Source of the DNA: Gammaproteobacteria bacterium
GTDB taxonomy: Bacteria; Pseudomonadota; Gammaproteobacteria; Thiotrichales; Thiotrichaceae
NCBI GenBank assembly: GCA_018822845.1
Contig: JAHJJD010000044.1
Span: 32,905 to 96,904, forward strand
DNA: 64,000 bases
Reading direction: 5' to 3'
Shown here: positions 34,068 to 43,183 of the stretch, one piece after another
How positions within the stretch are numbered: position 1 is the first letter of the stretch
How the letters are laid out: the number at the start of each line of letters is the position of its first letter
Position numbers and translations under genes: made by a program
The notes under the pieces: generated by a model
Databases searched by the model: none
What the model was told of the DNA's origin: nothing
What the model saw: the letters and a program-made list of their open reading frames with translations, nothing else

Positions 34068-35030
34068 ATGGAAAAAGCACAAGTCGAGTTGATTAAGGCG
34101 TGCCTCGGCGGCAAGCGCAAGGTGTTCCGCTACGCAGCGGACAGCTACGCCATCCAGTTGCTCAAGGACTACATCGGGGACGGCATGGGAATAGGGGCAT
34201 TGCGCCGTTCCCCCTATGGCAAGCTGCTGAACAAGCCGATCGTGATGGAAGCCCTCGCGCTGGCAGGCAGCAGCCAACTGGAGGTCTGGAATCTGGAAGC
34301 GGTGCTGGCGAAATACCGTGAGCACACGCCGCTCAATTTCATCCTCACGCTGGATGAATGGGGCACGGATGACAAGGACGAACGCCACTGGAAACAGACT
34401 GTGCGCACCGGTTACGAGCTGGTGCTGCAACTGAATTTCGCCAGCGATCACCAGCAGCATTTCAAGGAACTGATCAAGGCGGAAGGCGCAGCACCGTTTT
34501 CCTACCACGGCCATCCGGTACGGCTGGATGGTGATCTGGAAACGCTGGCATGGGCGCGGATCGACCTCGATTTCGCCACCAATCAGGCACTGGTGGAGGA
34601 AATCCAGTCCGACTGGGTGAAACATGTGGCGGAACTGGGGCAGGATGACCTATACGGTTGCACCAACATGCAGCAGTACCGCGAAGTGCTCAAGCCTTAC
34701 GCGAAAGTGTGGGATGAAGCCATCCTGACCGCTGCGCTGTGCTTCATCCGCCGCGAACTGGGCATCCGCGAGGTGTTCTACCACAGCTACGACACCGGCA
34801 ACCGGCTCAAGGGGATCGAGCGTTACTACCAATATGGCAAGCCACCGCGTTACCTATACACCGAGCTGCCGAAAAAATTTTGCTTCGTCAAAACCAGCGA
34901 AGCGCCGGACTTTCTCAAACAAGTCCGTTACGTGCACTACCTGCAACGGCACGGTAGGGCGCAATGGTTCAAACTGCCAACACAGGAGACTCCACATGGC
35001 AAAAAAGCAGCGGCCCGACCGCAAACGTAA
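34068..35030 (+). CDS. Unknown protein with EEIQSDW motif, rtcB partner
   Basis: 320-residue soluble protein without recognised fold. The segment EEIQSDW (residues 177-183), followed by KPYAKVWDEAILTAALCFIRRELGIREV and YHSYDTGNRLKG, resembles a domain I remember from large phage polyvalent proteins, where EEIQSDW precedes a helix and a strand in the same way. The activity of that domain is not known to me. It starts 8 bp after rtcB, with the ATG preceded by a weak AAGGGTG-type site, and is followed by a small basic ORF overlapping its end. A role in RNA repair is inferred only from the position. Confidence 0.6.
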   Translation: MEKAQVELIKACLGGKRKVFRYAADSYAIQLLKDYIGDGMGIGALRRSPYGKLLNKPIVMEALALAGSSQLEVWNLEAVLAKYREHTPLNFILTLDEWGTDDKDERHWKQTVRTGYELVLQLNFASDHQQHFKELIKAEGAAPFSYHGHPVRLDGDLETLAWARIDLDFATNQALVEEIQSDWVKHVAELGQDDLYGCTNMQQYREVLKPYAKVWDEAILTAALCFIRRELGIREVFYHSYDTGNRLKGIERYYQYGKPPRYLYTELPKKFCFVKTSEAPDFLKQVRYVHYLQRHGRAQWFKLPTQETPHGKKAAARPQT

Positions 35031-35289
35031 CCCGGTCGCCCATCACCTCTTTATCAACCGGGGTGGTGTGCATGAGAAAAGCAACTCTGCCAAACGGCAG
35101 GGAGACAAGCGCCAGTTAAGGAAACTGGTGGATAAAGCAGGGGCCGGAGATTCCGGCCCCTGCCTTTATACGCCGTTACAGGAAGGTAAACGGTGCAGAC
35201 GTAGCAACCACACTGCCATTCAAATAAAAGTGAGCCTCATACTGCTGGCCTGCCACCGGCTCAGAAACTGTCACCCCGATTTTGCCTGA
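34996..35289 (+). CDS. Small basic ORF at the end of the rtcB operon
   Basis: ATG at 34996 with AGGAG 7 bases upstream overlaps the 3' end of the EEIQSDW gene. The first ~48 residues are strongly basic (MAKKQRPDRKRNPVAHH..., KRQGDKRQLRKL). After that the frame runs across a strong terminator hairpin (35138-35162) into the antisense of the deacetylase gene, so the encoded tail is unlikely to be natural; a small indel may have removed the original stop. The NPVA-rich start recalls short conserved basic proteins of unknown function. Confidence 0.4.
   Translation: MAKKQRPDRKRNPVAHHLFINRGGVHEKSNSAKRQGDKRQLRKLVDKAGAGDSGPCLYTPLQEGKRCRRSNHTAIQIKVSLILLACHRLRNCHPDFA
35138..35168. terminator. Bidirectional terminator between rtcB operon and deacetylase
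   Basis: CAGGGGCCGGA (35138-35148) pairs with TCCGGCCCCTG (35152-35162), flanked by A-rich sequence on the left and CCTTTAT on the right. Confidence 0.8.
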
Positions 35290-36783
35290 AACAGCCCCAT
35301 TGGTTTCCCCACCGTATAGCCAGGCAGTTTGCCCTGCCAGTGAAACCCCCACAAAGTTATGGGCGGGCATGTCACTCCAGGTCAGGTGCACACGGTTGCC
35401 GTATAGCGCAGTAATGATCTGGCCAGAACCGCCACCTCCACCACCATTATCGGTTACCATCACCTCGGCAACCCCGGAGTACGCCGATGCCGCACTGGCA
35501 TTGTAAGCCTGCACCCGGTAACGGTAAGTGCCCGCGCTGAGGCCGGTTTCCGCGAAAGAAGCCACATCTGCCGCCGTTGAACCAACTTCTACAAAGTCAC
35601 TGCAAGCAGTGCCCAGGCAGCGCTCAACCCTGAAACCGGTTTCATTATTACTGGCGTCACCCCAGTTCAGGTTGACCGTACCATCAGACGGGCTGCTCGC
35701 CACCAGACTGGTGGGAGCAGCCACAGTCGGGACACCATCAAAACTAAACGGTGCGGATGTGGAGACCACACTGCCATTCAAATAGAAGTGCGCCACGTAT
35801 TGCTGGCCTGCCACCGGCTCGGAAACTGTCACCCCGATTTTGCCTGCAACAGCCCCGTTGGTATCACCACCGTATAACCAGGCAGTCTGCCCCGCAAATG
35901 ACACCCCCACAAAATCATGGGTGGGCATGTCGCTCCAGGTCAGGTGTACACGGTTGCCGTATAGCGCGGTAATGATTTGCCCGGAACTGCCGCCACCGCC
36001 ACCTTGGTTACCAACCTGGTAGGCTTCTGCAAAAGTGTAAAATTGCAGGCCAAGTTGTTTTGCCTTGTCAATAACAGCGTTCAGCTTGGCGGCATACATG
36101 CCGTAGTTATGGCCTTCACCACCATCCGGCAGGATACGGTGGGCATAGAGGGTAATGATTTCACCGTTGTTTTTTGCCCGCGTCAGGGCAGCCTCAATTT
36201 CCGGCAATTCATTCTGGTAAAGGGTATCCATGCCATCACCCGACAGGAAGCCATAATTTTTGTCGCTATCGTGGTAAATGTCGTCCATTTGCGCCAGTTG
36301 GTTGTTCTCATCCGCAAAGGTACTGCGCAAATAGGGCAGGTAAGGTCTGATTGCTGCGTCATAGTTTGCATCGCGCTCACCGGAGGGATAAGCAAAACTG
36401 ACAGGGGAAAACCCGGATACATTCATGTTGGCGATGGCGGGGATAACCTGCTCAGCCACATACAGGTCGGCTTTATTGGGGTCAAAGTTATAGTCCAGGT
36501 TACCCACCCCCGCGTGATCATAACTATGGCAACCAATTTCATGTCCGGCGGCCTCCAGACTTCTCAGCTTTTCAATTTGCGCCGCAGACAAGGTGTGCCA
36601 ATGGCTTACAAAAAACGTTGCGCGTACATCCGTGCGCCCCGCAAAGAATGTGTGCCACTGGTCGACGAAAGCGTCATCAAAACTCAGCACCACACCGGGT
36701 TGGTTGGTTGCCGCCTGCATACTGCCAGGCCACAACAATAACAGCCCAAGAATACAGGCTAACCGATAAATAAAACTTCTCAT
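35176..36783 (-). CDS. Secreted polysaccharide deacetylase with duplicated C-terminal module
   Basis: Exported protein of about 535 residues. A signal peptide (RLACILGLLLLWPGSMQA) is followed by a NodB-like deacetylase domain: VVLSFDDA (catalytic Asp and metal Asp), GHEIGCHSYDH (metal His residues) and SFAYPSGERD. Then come a Gly-rich linker, a ~85-residue beta module, a fibronectin type III domain (about 35458-35728), another Gly-rich linker and a second, nearly identical copy of the beta module. It probably removes acetyl groups from an exopolysaccharide outside the cytoplasm. The ATG at 36783 is chosen; a TTG two codons upstream is nearer to GGGAG. It is divergent from the beta-propeller gene and heads the polysaccharide region. 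Confidence 0.85.
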   Translation of the reverse strand: MRSFIYRLACILGLLLLWPGSMQAATNQPGVVLSFDDAFVDQWHTFFAGRTDVRATFFVSHWHTLSAAQIEKLRSLEAAGHEIGCHSYDHAGVGNLDYNFDPNKADLYVAEQVIPAIANMNVSGFSPVSFAYPSGERDANYDAAIRPYLPYLRSTFADENNQLAQMDDIYHDSDKNYGFLSGDGMDTLYQNELPEIEAALTRAKNNGEIITLYAHRILPDGGEGHNYGMYAAKLNAVIDKAKQLGLQFYTFAEAYQVGNQGGGGGSSGQIITALYGNRVHLTWSDMPTHDFVGVSFAGQTAWLYGGDTNGAVAGKIGVTVSEPVAGQQYVAHFYLNGSVVSTSAPFSFDGVPTVAAPTSLVASSPSDGTVNLNWGDASNNETGFRVERCLGTACSDFVEVGSTAADVASFAETGLSAGTYRYRVQAYNASAASAYSGVAEVMVTDNGGGGGGSGQIITALYGNRVHLTWSDMPAHNFVGVSLAGQTAWLYGGETNGAVSGKIGVTVSEPVAGQQYEAHFYLNGSVVATSAPFTFL

Positions 36784-36942
36784 AAACAAGCATTACTCCC
36801 TTTCCCATGAATATAAAAAGCCCGTATGAATCCGAGTATAGTGCAACAATCACAGATAGTTGTCGGCTTGTCGTAAAAGCCTGGTAATAACCCGCAACCA
36901 TACCAATACTTGAAAAATAACCAGCTTCATACTTTGTTATTA

Positions 36943-38298
36943 ATGTCTTATAAACTAAATATTGCCTTTTTTCCCATAATCAGCCTGTTAGCACTGACTT
37001 ACGGTATTAACCCGGCGCTAGGAGCAGGATACCGCGCAACAAGCATGCCTGCCCCGGCCTTCGCTGATTTCAGGGTTGACCCCGATACAGGCTTCAAGGT
37101 ATGGCGGCTGGGTGGAAATGGTGAAGAAATGGGGCGGAAGCTGCCCCACCCGGATGGCAATGGTTCCATTACCCTGTTACATGCCCAACACTTTTACAGC
37201 CGCACCCCACCTTCCAACCGTAATGAAACCCATGTGCTGAGTGCTGGCGGGCAGGGCAAGCCCTATGCGGCCTTGTGGCGTCTGGAGGACAAACAACTGG
37301 TGGCATGGGTTCCCGCCGCCACGCCGGAAACACATATCCAGCAACGCCAGCTATTGTGGGACAAGCAGGCTGACAATGTTTACTGGTTTACCCAGGGCAA
37401 CAGCCTGATCCGGGCCACCATTGACTTCACCACCCACAAGACCCGCACCGAAGTCTGGGATACTTTCCCTGATTTCGATTACGTGACGTTCGGTTTCGGT
37501 GAAGGCAATTTTTCCGATGACGGAAAGCGACTGGTGCTGGCTGGCTCTGCACAGGACACCAAGGGGATTTATATCCAGCCCTATGAAGTGTCCCGCAAAC
37601 ATGCCCTGCCACGCCGCAAGGTGGCGGAGCATGAGGAAGCTTTCGACTGGGCCAGCACAGACCCCAGCGGCAAATACATCGTACTGGCCCAGTACCGGCC
37701 TGCTGAAAAAACCCTGGTGATACCCTTTGAACAGGCCGCCACGGCAACCCCGCGCCTGATCCTTGATGATGTAAAGCACAGTGATTTCGTGCTCGACCCC
37801 GGCGGTGAACCATGGCTGGTCTACGGCAACTGGCGGGGCTTGTCCGCCATCCGGCTGGCAGACGCCAAATCGCGTTCCGTCCTCCCCCGCAAGGCCGATC
37901 CGGATCAGGAGCCACGCGCAGAGGACAATGCCTCCGGGCATGTTGCCCGCATCCCCGCTATGCCGGGGTGGGCGCTACTGTCACGCTCGCGGGATGGCAG
38001 CCTGTTGCAGGTTGATATTAGCGGTCAGGGGGAAACACGCTACATCGGCAATTCCCGGCATGGGCGTGACCCCAAAGAGGCCACCAACAAACAGGCCGCA
38101 CAGCGCTGGGGTGTGACCCACGAAGGTGAAGTCACCATGTACAAGCGGGAAGCACGCGCCGCCAGCTCCGCCTCCGGGCGTTATGCCTTTTTTGTTTCGG
38201 ATTACCATGTGTATGCAACCCCTGAGGGGGGCTATGACCCGGAGCCGGAACCCAGTCGTGCCTACCTCAACCTGATTGAAATAACTCCAAGGAAATAA
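36943..38298 (+). CDS. Exported beta-propeller-like protein of the polysaccharide locus
   Basis: About 450 residues. An N-terminal hydrophobic signal (FFPIISLLALTYGINPALGAG) is followed by repeated short beta motifs such as FSDDGKRLVLAG, STDPSGKYIVLAQY and SSASGRYAFFVSD, as in WD40/TolB-type propellers. No catalytic motif was seen. The gene directly precedes the polymerase/ligase-like gene with 2 bp between them, so it probably serves polysaccharide secretion or modification in the periplasm. Neither the ATG at 36943 nor the TTG at 36910 has a good ribosome-binding site, so the start is uncertain. Confidence 0.65.
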   Translation: MSYKLNIAFFPIISLLALTYGINPALGAGYRATSMPAPAFADFRVDPDTGFKVWRLGGNGEEMGRKLPHPDGNGSITLLHAQHFYSRTPPSNRNETHVLSAGGQGKPYAALWRLEDKQLVAWVPAATPETHIQQRQLLWDKQADNVYWFTQGNSLIRATIDFTTHKTRTEVWDTFPDFDYVTFGFGEGNFSDDGKRLVLAGSAQDTKGIYIQPYEVSRKHALPRRKVAEHEEAFDWASTDPSGKYIVLAQYRPAEKTLVIPFEQAATATPRLILDDVKHSDFVLDPGGEPWLVYGNWRGLSAIRLADAKSRSVLPRKADPDQEPRAEDNASGHVARIPAMPGWALLSRSRDGSLLQVDISGQGETRYIGNSRHGRDPKEATNKQAAQRWGVTHEGEVTMYKREARAASSASGRYAFFVSDYHVYATPEGGYDPEPEPSRAYLNLIEITPRK

Positions 38299-38300
38299 AC

Positions 38301-39563
38301 ATGCGCACCCTCATTCTGGGACTGTTTGCCCTGCATTTCATTTTTCTTGCCTACCTGAACAATGTCTATCTGGCAGGTTTACCTGTGCGTTCTTTCCTGA
38401 TCCTGCTGCTGGGCGGCCTGATTTTCCTGCAAGACCACACCGTTCTGGCGCGCCTGAATCCAGTCAATCTGGTTTATGCTCTGCTGGCAATCATCGGGCT
38501 GATCATTTCGATCCTGAATGATGTCCCGCTGGCGGATATTTTCAACGGTGTATTGAAACTGTTGCAATCATATCTGCTGATATTGGCGGCCTATTTCATT
38601 ATGGAGCAATACGGCTTCCGCACCCTGGCTATTGTATTCATTGGTATTGCGCTGCCCTCAGCCCTGATCGGCATCCTGCAAGGCATCAATGTAGAAGCCG
38701 CCTGGCAATGGCACAGAAACCTGATGGACATCCAGAACAAGGAACTCAGTGATGAAATCCTTGCCCAGATTACTGAAGTGCTGATGCGTCCGCCAGGGCT
38801 GGCCTTGTATGCCATCCCGCAAACCTACATGCTGTTGGCTGCCATAATCCTCACCCTGTATGCTGTACTGCGCCGCCCGCATGACCAGCCAATCCAGTTA
38901 CTGGGGGCGGGTGTGCTGCTGATCCTGGCGGGTGGCATTTTTGCCTCGGAAACCCGCTCTGCCATGGGTGCGGCTTTAGTCATGCCTGCCATCATCTACC
39001 TGCGGCTGTTCCCGACCAAGGTAATCCCTCTTGGCATCCTGCTGTTAATCGCCGGAACCATTGCCTTCCTGTCGTTTGGTGGTCACGAGGCGGATGTGGA
39101 TTCCCGTCTGGTCAGCCTGGATGATGCTTCTGCTATTGGGCGTTCCACCCTGTACAAGTACGGTACAGAATTATTCCTGCAACAACCGTTCGGCTATGGT
39201 TTCAATTTTGATACGGTGGAATATGCCACGGAATATTTTGTCAACGAGCACAACCTGTTCCGCTACGAACCGTATGAAAAGGCCCAGTACATTGTGCCGG
39301 TACACAATTCCATCCTTAATCTGATTCACACCTACGGCTTCGCTGGTTTGCTGTTGCTCGGCTATTACGTTTTCAGGCTAGTTGGCGGGAGTTGGTATCG
39401 GGCAGTCTTCATTATTGGCGCATTCCTGAATTCGCTGTTCCATAATGCCGGGATCCTCAGCAATGACCTGTTCATGGATATTGTGCTGGCGGTCATGCTG
39501 TTCGAAACCAACCGGCAACAGACAATGACCCCCATATCTCAGGGAGCCATGCAAACAGCTTGA
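38301..39563 (+). CDS. Polysaccharide polymerase / O-antigen-ligase-like membrane protein
   Basis: 420-residue integral membrane protein with about ten hydrophobic helices and a longer periplasmic loop near residues 255-345 (SRLVSLDDASAIGRSTLYKYG, and VHNSILNLIHTYGFAGLLLL). The pattern, including the H-N-x-x-L-x-x motif after the loop, is that of the Wzy/WaaL/ExoQ family, which joins repeat units or transfers glycans at the outer face of the inner membrane. It is translated with the propeller gene upstream and lies next to the Wzc-like kinase, consistent with exopolysaccharide synthesis. Confidence 0.75.
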   Translation: MRTLILGLFALHFIFLAYLNNVYLAGLPVRSFLILLLGGLIFLQDHTVLARLNPVNLVYALLAIIGLIISILNDVPLADIFNGVLKLLQSYLLILAAYFIMEQYGFRTLAIVFIGIALPSALIGILQGINVEAAWQWHRNLMDIQNKELSDEILAQITEVLMRPPGLALYAIPQTYMLLAAIILTLYAVLRRPHDQPIQLLGAGVLLILAGGIFASETRSAMGAALVMPAIIYLRLFPTKVIPLGILLLIAGTIAFLSFGGHEADVDSRLVSLDDASAIGRSTLYKYGTELFLQQPFGYGFNFDTVEYATEYFVNEHNLFRYEPYEKAQYIVPVHNSILNLIHTYGFAGLLLLGYYVFRLVGGSWYRAVFIIGAFLNSLFHNAGILSNDLFMDIVLAVMLFETNRQQTMTPISQGAMQTA

Positions 39564-39603
39564 AAAGGAATCGGGGGCTGGATCAAACAGCCCCTGGATT
39601 TGA

Positions 39604-41883
39604 TCAGGCCGGGCTGCTGATCATGTCACGCCCATCGGAGTAGTTGGAACTGTATTTGTCGGCCTTGGGGGCCATGCTTTGCACAATGCCGAGGATTTTG
39701 CCGTGGCTCTTTTCCAGGACTTCGATAGCCATCTTTACGTCATGCCGGGTTGAACGATCACTTGCTACCATCAGGATGGTGCCATCGGCGCGGTTGGACA
39801 GCACCAGGGAATCAGCCATGCCCAGTACAGGCGGAGCGTCAATAATGATGTGGTCGAAAGTTTTTCTGGAGCGGTTCAGCAGATTCTGCATTTTGGTGCT
39901 GGAAAGCATTTCCACAGGATCAGGCACTGCCGGGCCTGCACAAATCGCAAACAGGGCACGGGTGTTCCTGATCTTGTGCAACAGGTTGCCTTCCTCCTCT
40001 GTTGCCAGATAATGGGTTAGCCCGTAATCGTTGGCAAGATTGAGGCGCTTGTGCACGGTTGGTTTGCGCAGGTCGGCGTCAATCAGCAATACCTTTTTGC
40101 CGGAAGCTGCCAGCATGGTGGCCAGACTGATGGCTGTCGTGCTTTTGCCTTCGCCGGGCAAGGGGCTGGTGACATGCAGCACTTGCGGCAGCTTGCCACT
40201 ATTGCCCAGCGTCAGCGAAATTTTCAGGTAACGCAATGCATCCAGCCAGCCTGACATCGCCCGTTGCCCGAACATGTCTGTCAGGTCGTTGCGGGTCAGC
40301 AATTTGCTGTAAGGCAGGGCGGTCAACACCTGGTATTTGCCACCACTGACATTTTCCAGATCTTCCAGTGAACGCACGGTCGGCTTCATGATTTCCCGCA
40401 TCAGCACGAACAGCATCCCCAGGAACACCCCGGACATCGCACCCAGAATCAGGTACTTCAGGTAAACCGGGCCATCCTTCCGGTTGGGGATGACGGCTTT
40501 GTCCACCACCATGACATTGTTGGTCTGGACGGTTTCAACCACGCTGATTTCCTTCAGGCGCTGTAGCAGACCTTCATACAGGCTGCGGGAAGTATCCACG
40601 TCACGCTTGAGGTTGGAATAGCCGATACTGCTGTCACGGAAGGCCAGCAATTCCTTTTCCAGCCGCGTGATTTCACCCGCCAGTTTGCGTTCCTCATCGA
40701 CCGCTGCGTGATAGGATGCACGCATGTTGTTGGTTGTATTGCTGCGGATATCACGGCTTTCTTCGGCAATCTGGCGTTTGCGGGTGTCGATCTGTTGTTG
40801 CAGCGACAGCATGGAAGGGTAGTTGGGCTTGAACAGTTCCAGATTGGACAAATAGGTGGTTTCCAGCTTGGCCAGCTCTTTCTTGTGCTCCTGGATGACC
40901 GGGTCGTCTTCCACATTCAGGGCACCTGACAAGCTGCTTTTGCTGTTGAACTGGGTCTGGGTGCGGATGCGCGCGCCCTTGGCTTCATAATATGCTTTAC
41001 TGAGCTCGGCCAGGTTTTTGGCAATGAGAGGCTCGTCTGAATTGGTATCGACAATATTGTTTTCACGTGCATATTCGACCAGCGCAACCTCGCTCGCTTC
41101 CAGTTTGCTGCGTGCATCATCCAGCTGGCCGTTCAGGAACTGCTTGGCCCGTTCGGCATCCTCACGGCGGCCACGGTATTGTTCCCCGATGAAAGCCTCC
41201 GTCATGCTTTGCACGACATCACGCGCCATCACCGGGTCATGGGCGGTAAAATTGATGTCGATGATCCGTGAGTTTTTGACGGGCTTGATTGTCAGCTTGG
41301 TGAGGAAAATCTCTTCCGCAGTTACTTCAGGCCTAATACCGGTTTCTGCATTGTCGGATGGCAACAGGCTGCGCAGGGATTTCACCACATTTTTGACAGG
41401 ATCCACCACCCAGTAAACCGGTGCCTTGAATTTGCGGTCATCCAGCAAGGTCTGACGGATGCCGAGCTTGTTGATGACGTTTTCCGCCAGATCGCGGCTG
41501 CGCAGCATTTTGTACTGGGTGTTGTAAAATACGGTATCGTCGACGTAGGAAGGCTGCCTTGCCGTGTCAACGTCGTATTCCAGTACCTTGGGCGAAGTCG
41601 TCTCAATCTTGATGCTGCTCTTGGCCGTGTAGGACGGGTTGGTCAGCAAGGCCAGCCCCAGCATCAGCAGGGAAAACAGCATGCTCAACAGCAGGATGGA
41701 ACCGGCATGGTGCCGTAGCGCCAGCCAGTATTGCTGGAAAGGAATCTGCCGCGCCTCCGGCTGTGGGTAATACCCGCCGCCTCCCGGTTGCCGGGTAATT
41801 ACCACTGGAGCCATGGCCTTGTCCGCAACAGGGCACAGCTTACCTGTCGGGGAATTTGCGGATGCTTCATTCTGGTTGTACAT
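39604..41883 (-). CDS. Wzc-type polysaccharide co-polymerase with tyrosine autokinase
   Basis: About 759 residues if started at the ATG at 41883. An N-terminal Wzz domain has two membrane helices (after QQYWLALRHHAGS, and YLILGAMSGVFLGMLFVLM) around a periplasmic coiled coil. The cytoplasmic BY-kinase carries Walker A SPLPGEGKST, Walker A' VLLIDADLRKP and Walker B IIIDAPPVLG. The C-terminal tyrosine cluster is poor (KYSSNYSDG, two Tyr). It controls chain length and export of exopolysaccharide. The reading frame continues upstream without a stop into a glycosyltransferase gene, so the two may be made as one 1150-1170-residue protein; GGGAGAAGG 13-20 bases before 41883 supports a separate start. 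Confidence 0.85.
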   Translation of the reverse strand: MYNQNEASANSPTGKLCPVADKAMAPVVITRQPGGGGYYPQPEARQIPFQQYWLALRHHAGSILLLSMLFSLLMLGLALLTNPSYTAKSSIKIETTSPKVLEYDVDTARQPSYVDDTVFYNTQYKMLRSRDLAENVINKLGIRQTLLDDRKFKAPVYWVVDPVKNVVKSLRSLLPSDNAETGIRPEVTAEEIFLTKLTIKPVKNSRIIDINFTAHDPVMARDVVQSMTEAFIGEQYRGRREDAERAKQFLNGQLDDARSKLEASEVALVEYARENNIVDTNSDEPLIAKNLAELSKAYYEAKGARIRTQTQFNSKSSLSGALNVEDDPVIQEHKKELAKLETTYLSNLELFKPNYPSMLSLQQQIDTRKRQIAEESRDIRSNTTNNMRASYHAAVDEERKLAGEITRLEKELLAFRDSSIGYSNLKRDVDTSRSLYEGLLQRLKEISVVETVQTNNVMVVDKAVIPNRKDGPVYLKYLILGAMSGVFLGMLFVLMREIMKPTVRSLEDLENVSGGKYQVLTALPYSKLLTRNDLTDMFGQRAMSGWLDALRYLKISLTLGNSGKLPQVLHVTSPLPGEGKSTTAISLATMLAASGKKVLLIDADLRKPTVHKRLNLANDYGLTHYLATEEEGNLLHKIRNTRALFAICAGPAVPDPVEMLSSTKMQNLLNRSRKTFDHIIIDAPPVLGMADSLVLSNRADGTILMVASDRSTRHDVKMAIEVLEKSHGKILGIVQSMAPKADKYSSNYSDGRDMISSPA

Positions 41884-43119
41884 GCTCACTATGACACCTT
41901 CTCCCTCATCAGGTAGTACGCCTTTTGGTTGTAGCTCAGCCAGCCGGGTCAGTTCTGGCTGCATGGCCGGGGAGTACCCCGCCTTCCGGTAAAAATCGGT
42001 GAATTTTTCTGTTACCAGCGCCCATGTGTAATGGCCCATCACATGCTGCTGCAACAACTTGCCTGCCTGCCTGATCCATGCGGGGTTGTCCATTGCCTTT
42101 TTCAGGCTCTGCCCCAGTGCGCCGTAATTGCCAACCGGATACAGGATTCCCTTGCCTGCCATCGCCTCGGCATTAGCCTCAATGTCGCTGGCAATGCAGC
42201 AACGTCCCATGCTCATTGCTTCCAGCAGGGTGATCGGCAGCCCTTCCATTTGCGACGGCAATACATAAACAAACGCATTGCTGTACCACTCGACCAGTTC
42301 CTCGCCGTACACGGCACCGGTAAACAGAATGCGTTCATCATCCCCGGCCAGTGTGTGCAACTCGTCGCCATATGGGTCGTTGTCACGCTCATTGCCGATG
42401 ATGACCAGGCTCAGCCTGGGGTTTTCCAGCTTCTGGTAAGCCATGATCAGGTCATGCACCCGTTTTTCGCGCGAAAGCCGCCCCACATAGAGTATGTAAC
42501 CTTCAGCCTTGACCCCGTAACGGCCAATACTGCCAAATGGTACAGGCAAGCGCGGCGTAATACCGGTTGGAATATACGTAACATTCCGCTGGTACTTCTG
42601 CTGATAGTAATTCTGAAGCGCGCGTGAGACCGCTGTCGAGTCGTTGACAAACCAGAAGGTCAATTTTTCGGACAAGTGAAAAAATGTCCGGGCCAGAAAA
42701 TTCCATGAGTTTCTTTCCCATTCATGGCCGTGACTTTGAAATACCGTATAACGGCCAGCCAGTCGTGGTGCAAATGCAAACAGGCTGGGGCCGATTGCAT
42801 GGAAGTGGACAATATCAATTCCTTTGACAAAAAACTGATGAATACTGGCTGCAATTACCAGCACCATTTTCTCAAAATATTTATGCTTTATGGTTGGCAG
42901 GGGGATAATCTGCATCCCCTGGTGGTAAAAGCGTCGTGGGCACTGCGGATTTTTTGCCATGTATACAATTACTTCGTGACCTTCTGCAATCAGCCGTTTG
43001 CCCAACTCCAGTGTGTAAGTCTCGACCCCACCAATTCGATCAATTCCCTTTATGGCTATAAATGCTATTTTCACGCTATTTCCACTTATATAATTCTGGT
43101 AGGTTATGACAATAGGCAA
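41884..43119 (-). CDS. GT4-family glycosyltransferase, in frame with the Wzc gene
   Basis: GT-B fold glycosyltransferase of family 4, about 390-410 residues. The N-terminal Rossmann half begins KIAFIAIKGIDRIGGVETYTLEL; the C-terminal half has YILYVGRLSREKRVHDLI and the donor-binding E-x7-E region MEGLPITLLEAMSMGRC. It would add a sugar from a nucleotide donor to the growing exopolysaccharide unit. The start could be the ATG at 43119 or the GTG at 43074, where homology begins. No stop codon separates it from the Wzc-like kinase; a TGA in another frame lies inside ATAGTGAGC just before the kinase ATG, so a one-base shift would restore two ordinary genes. Confidence 0.8.
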
Positions 43120-43183
43120 TATTGCGAGGGTCTATGCATATGCCCGGATAAGTGGGTGGATCGAAAGGATAATCCGTATAAGG

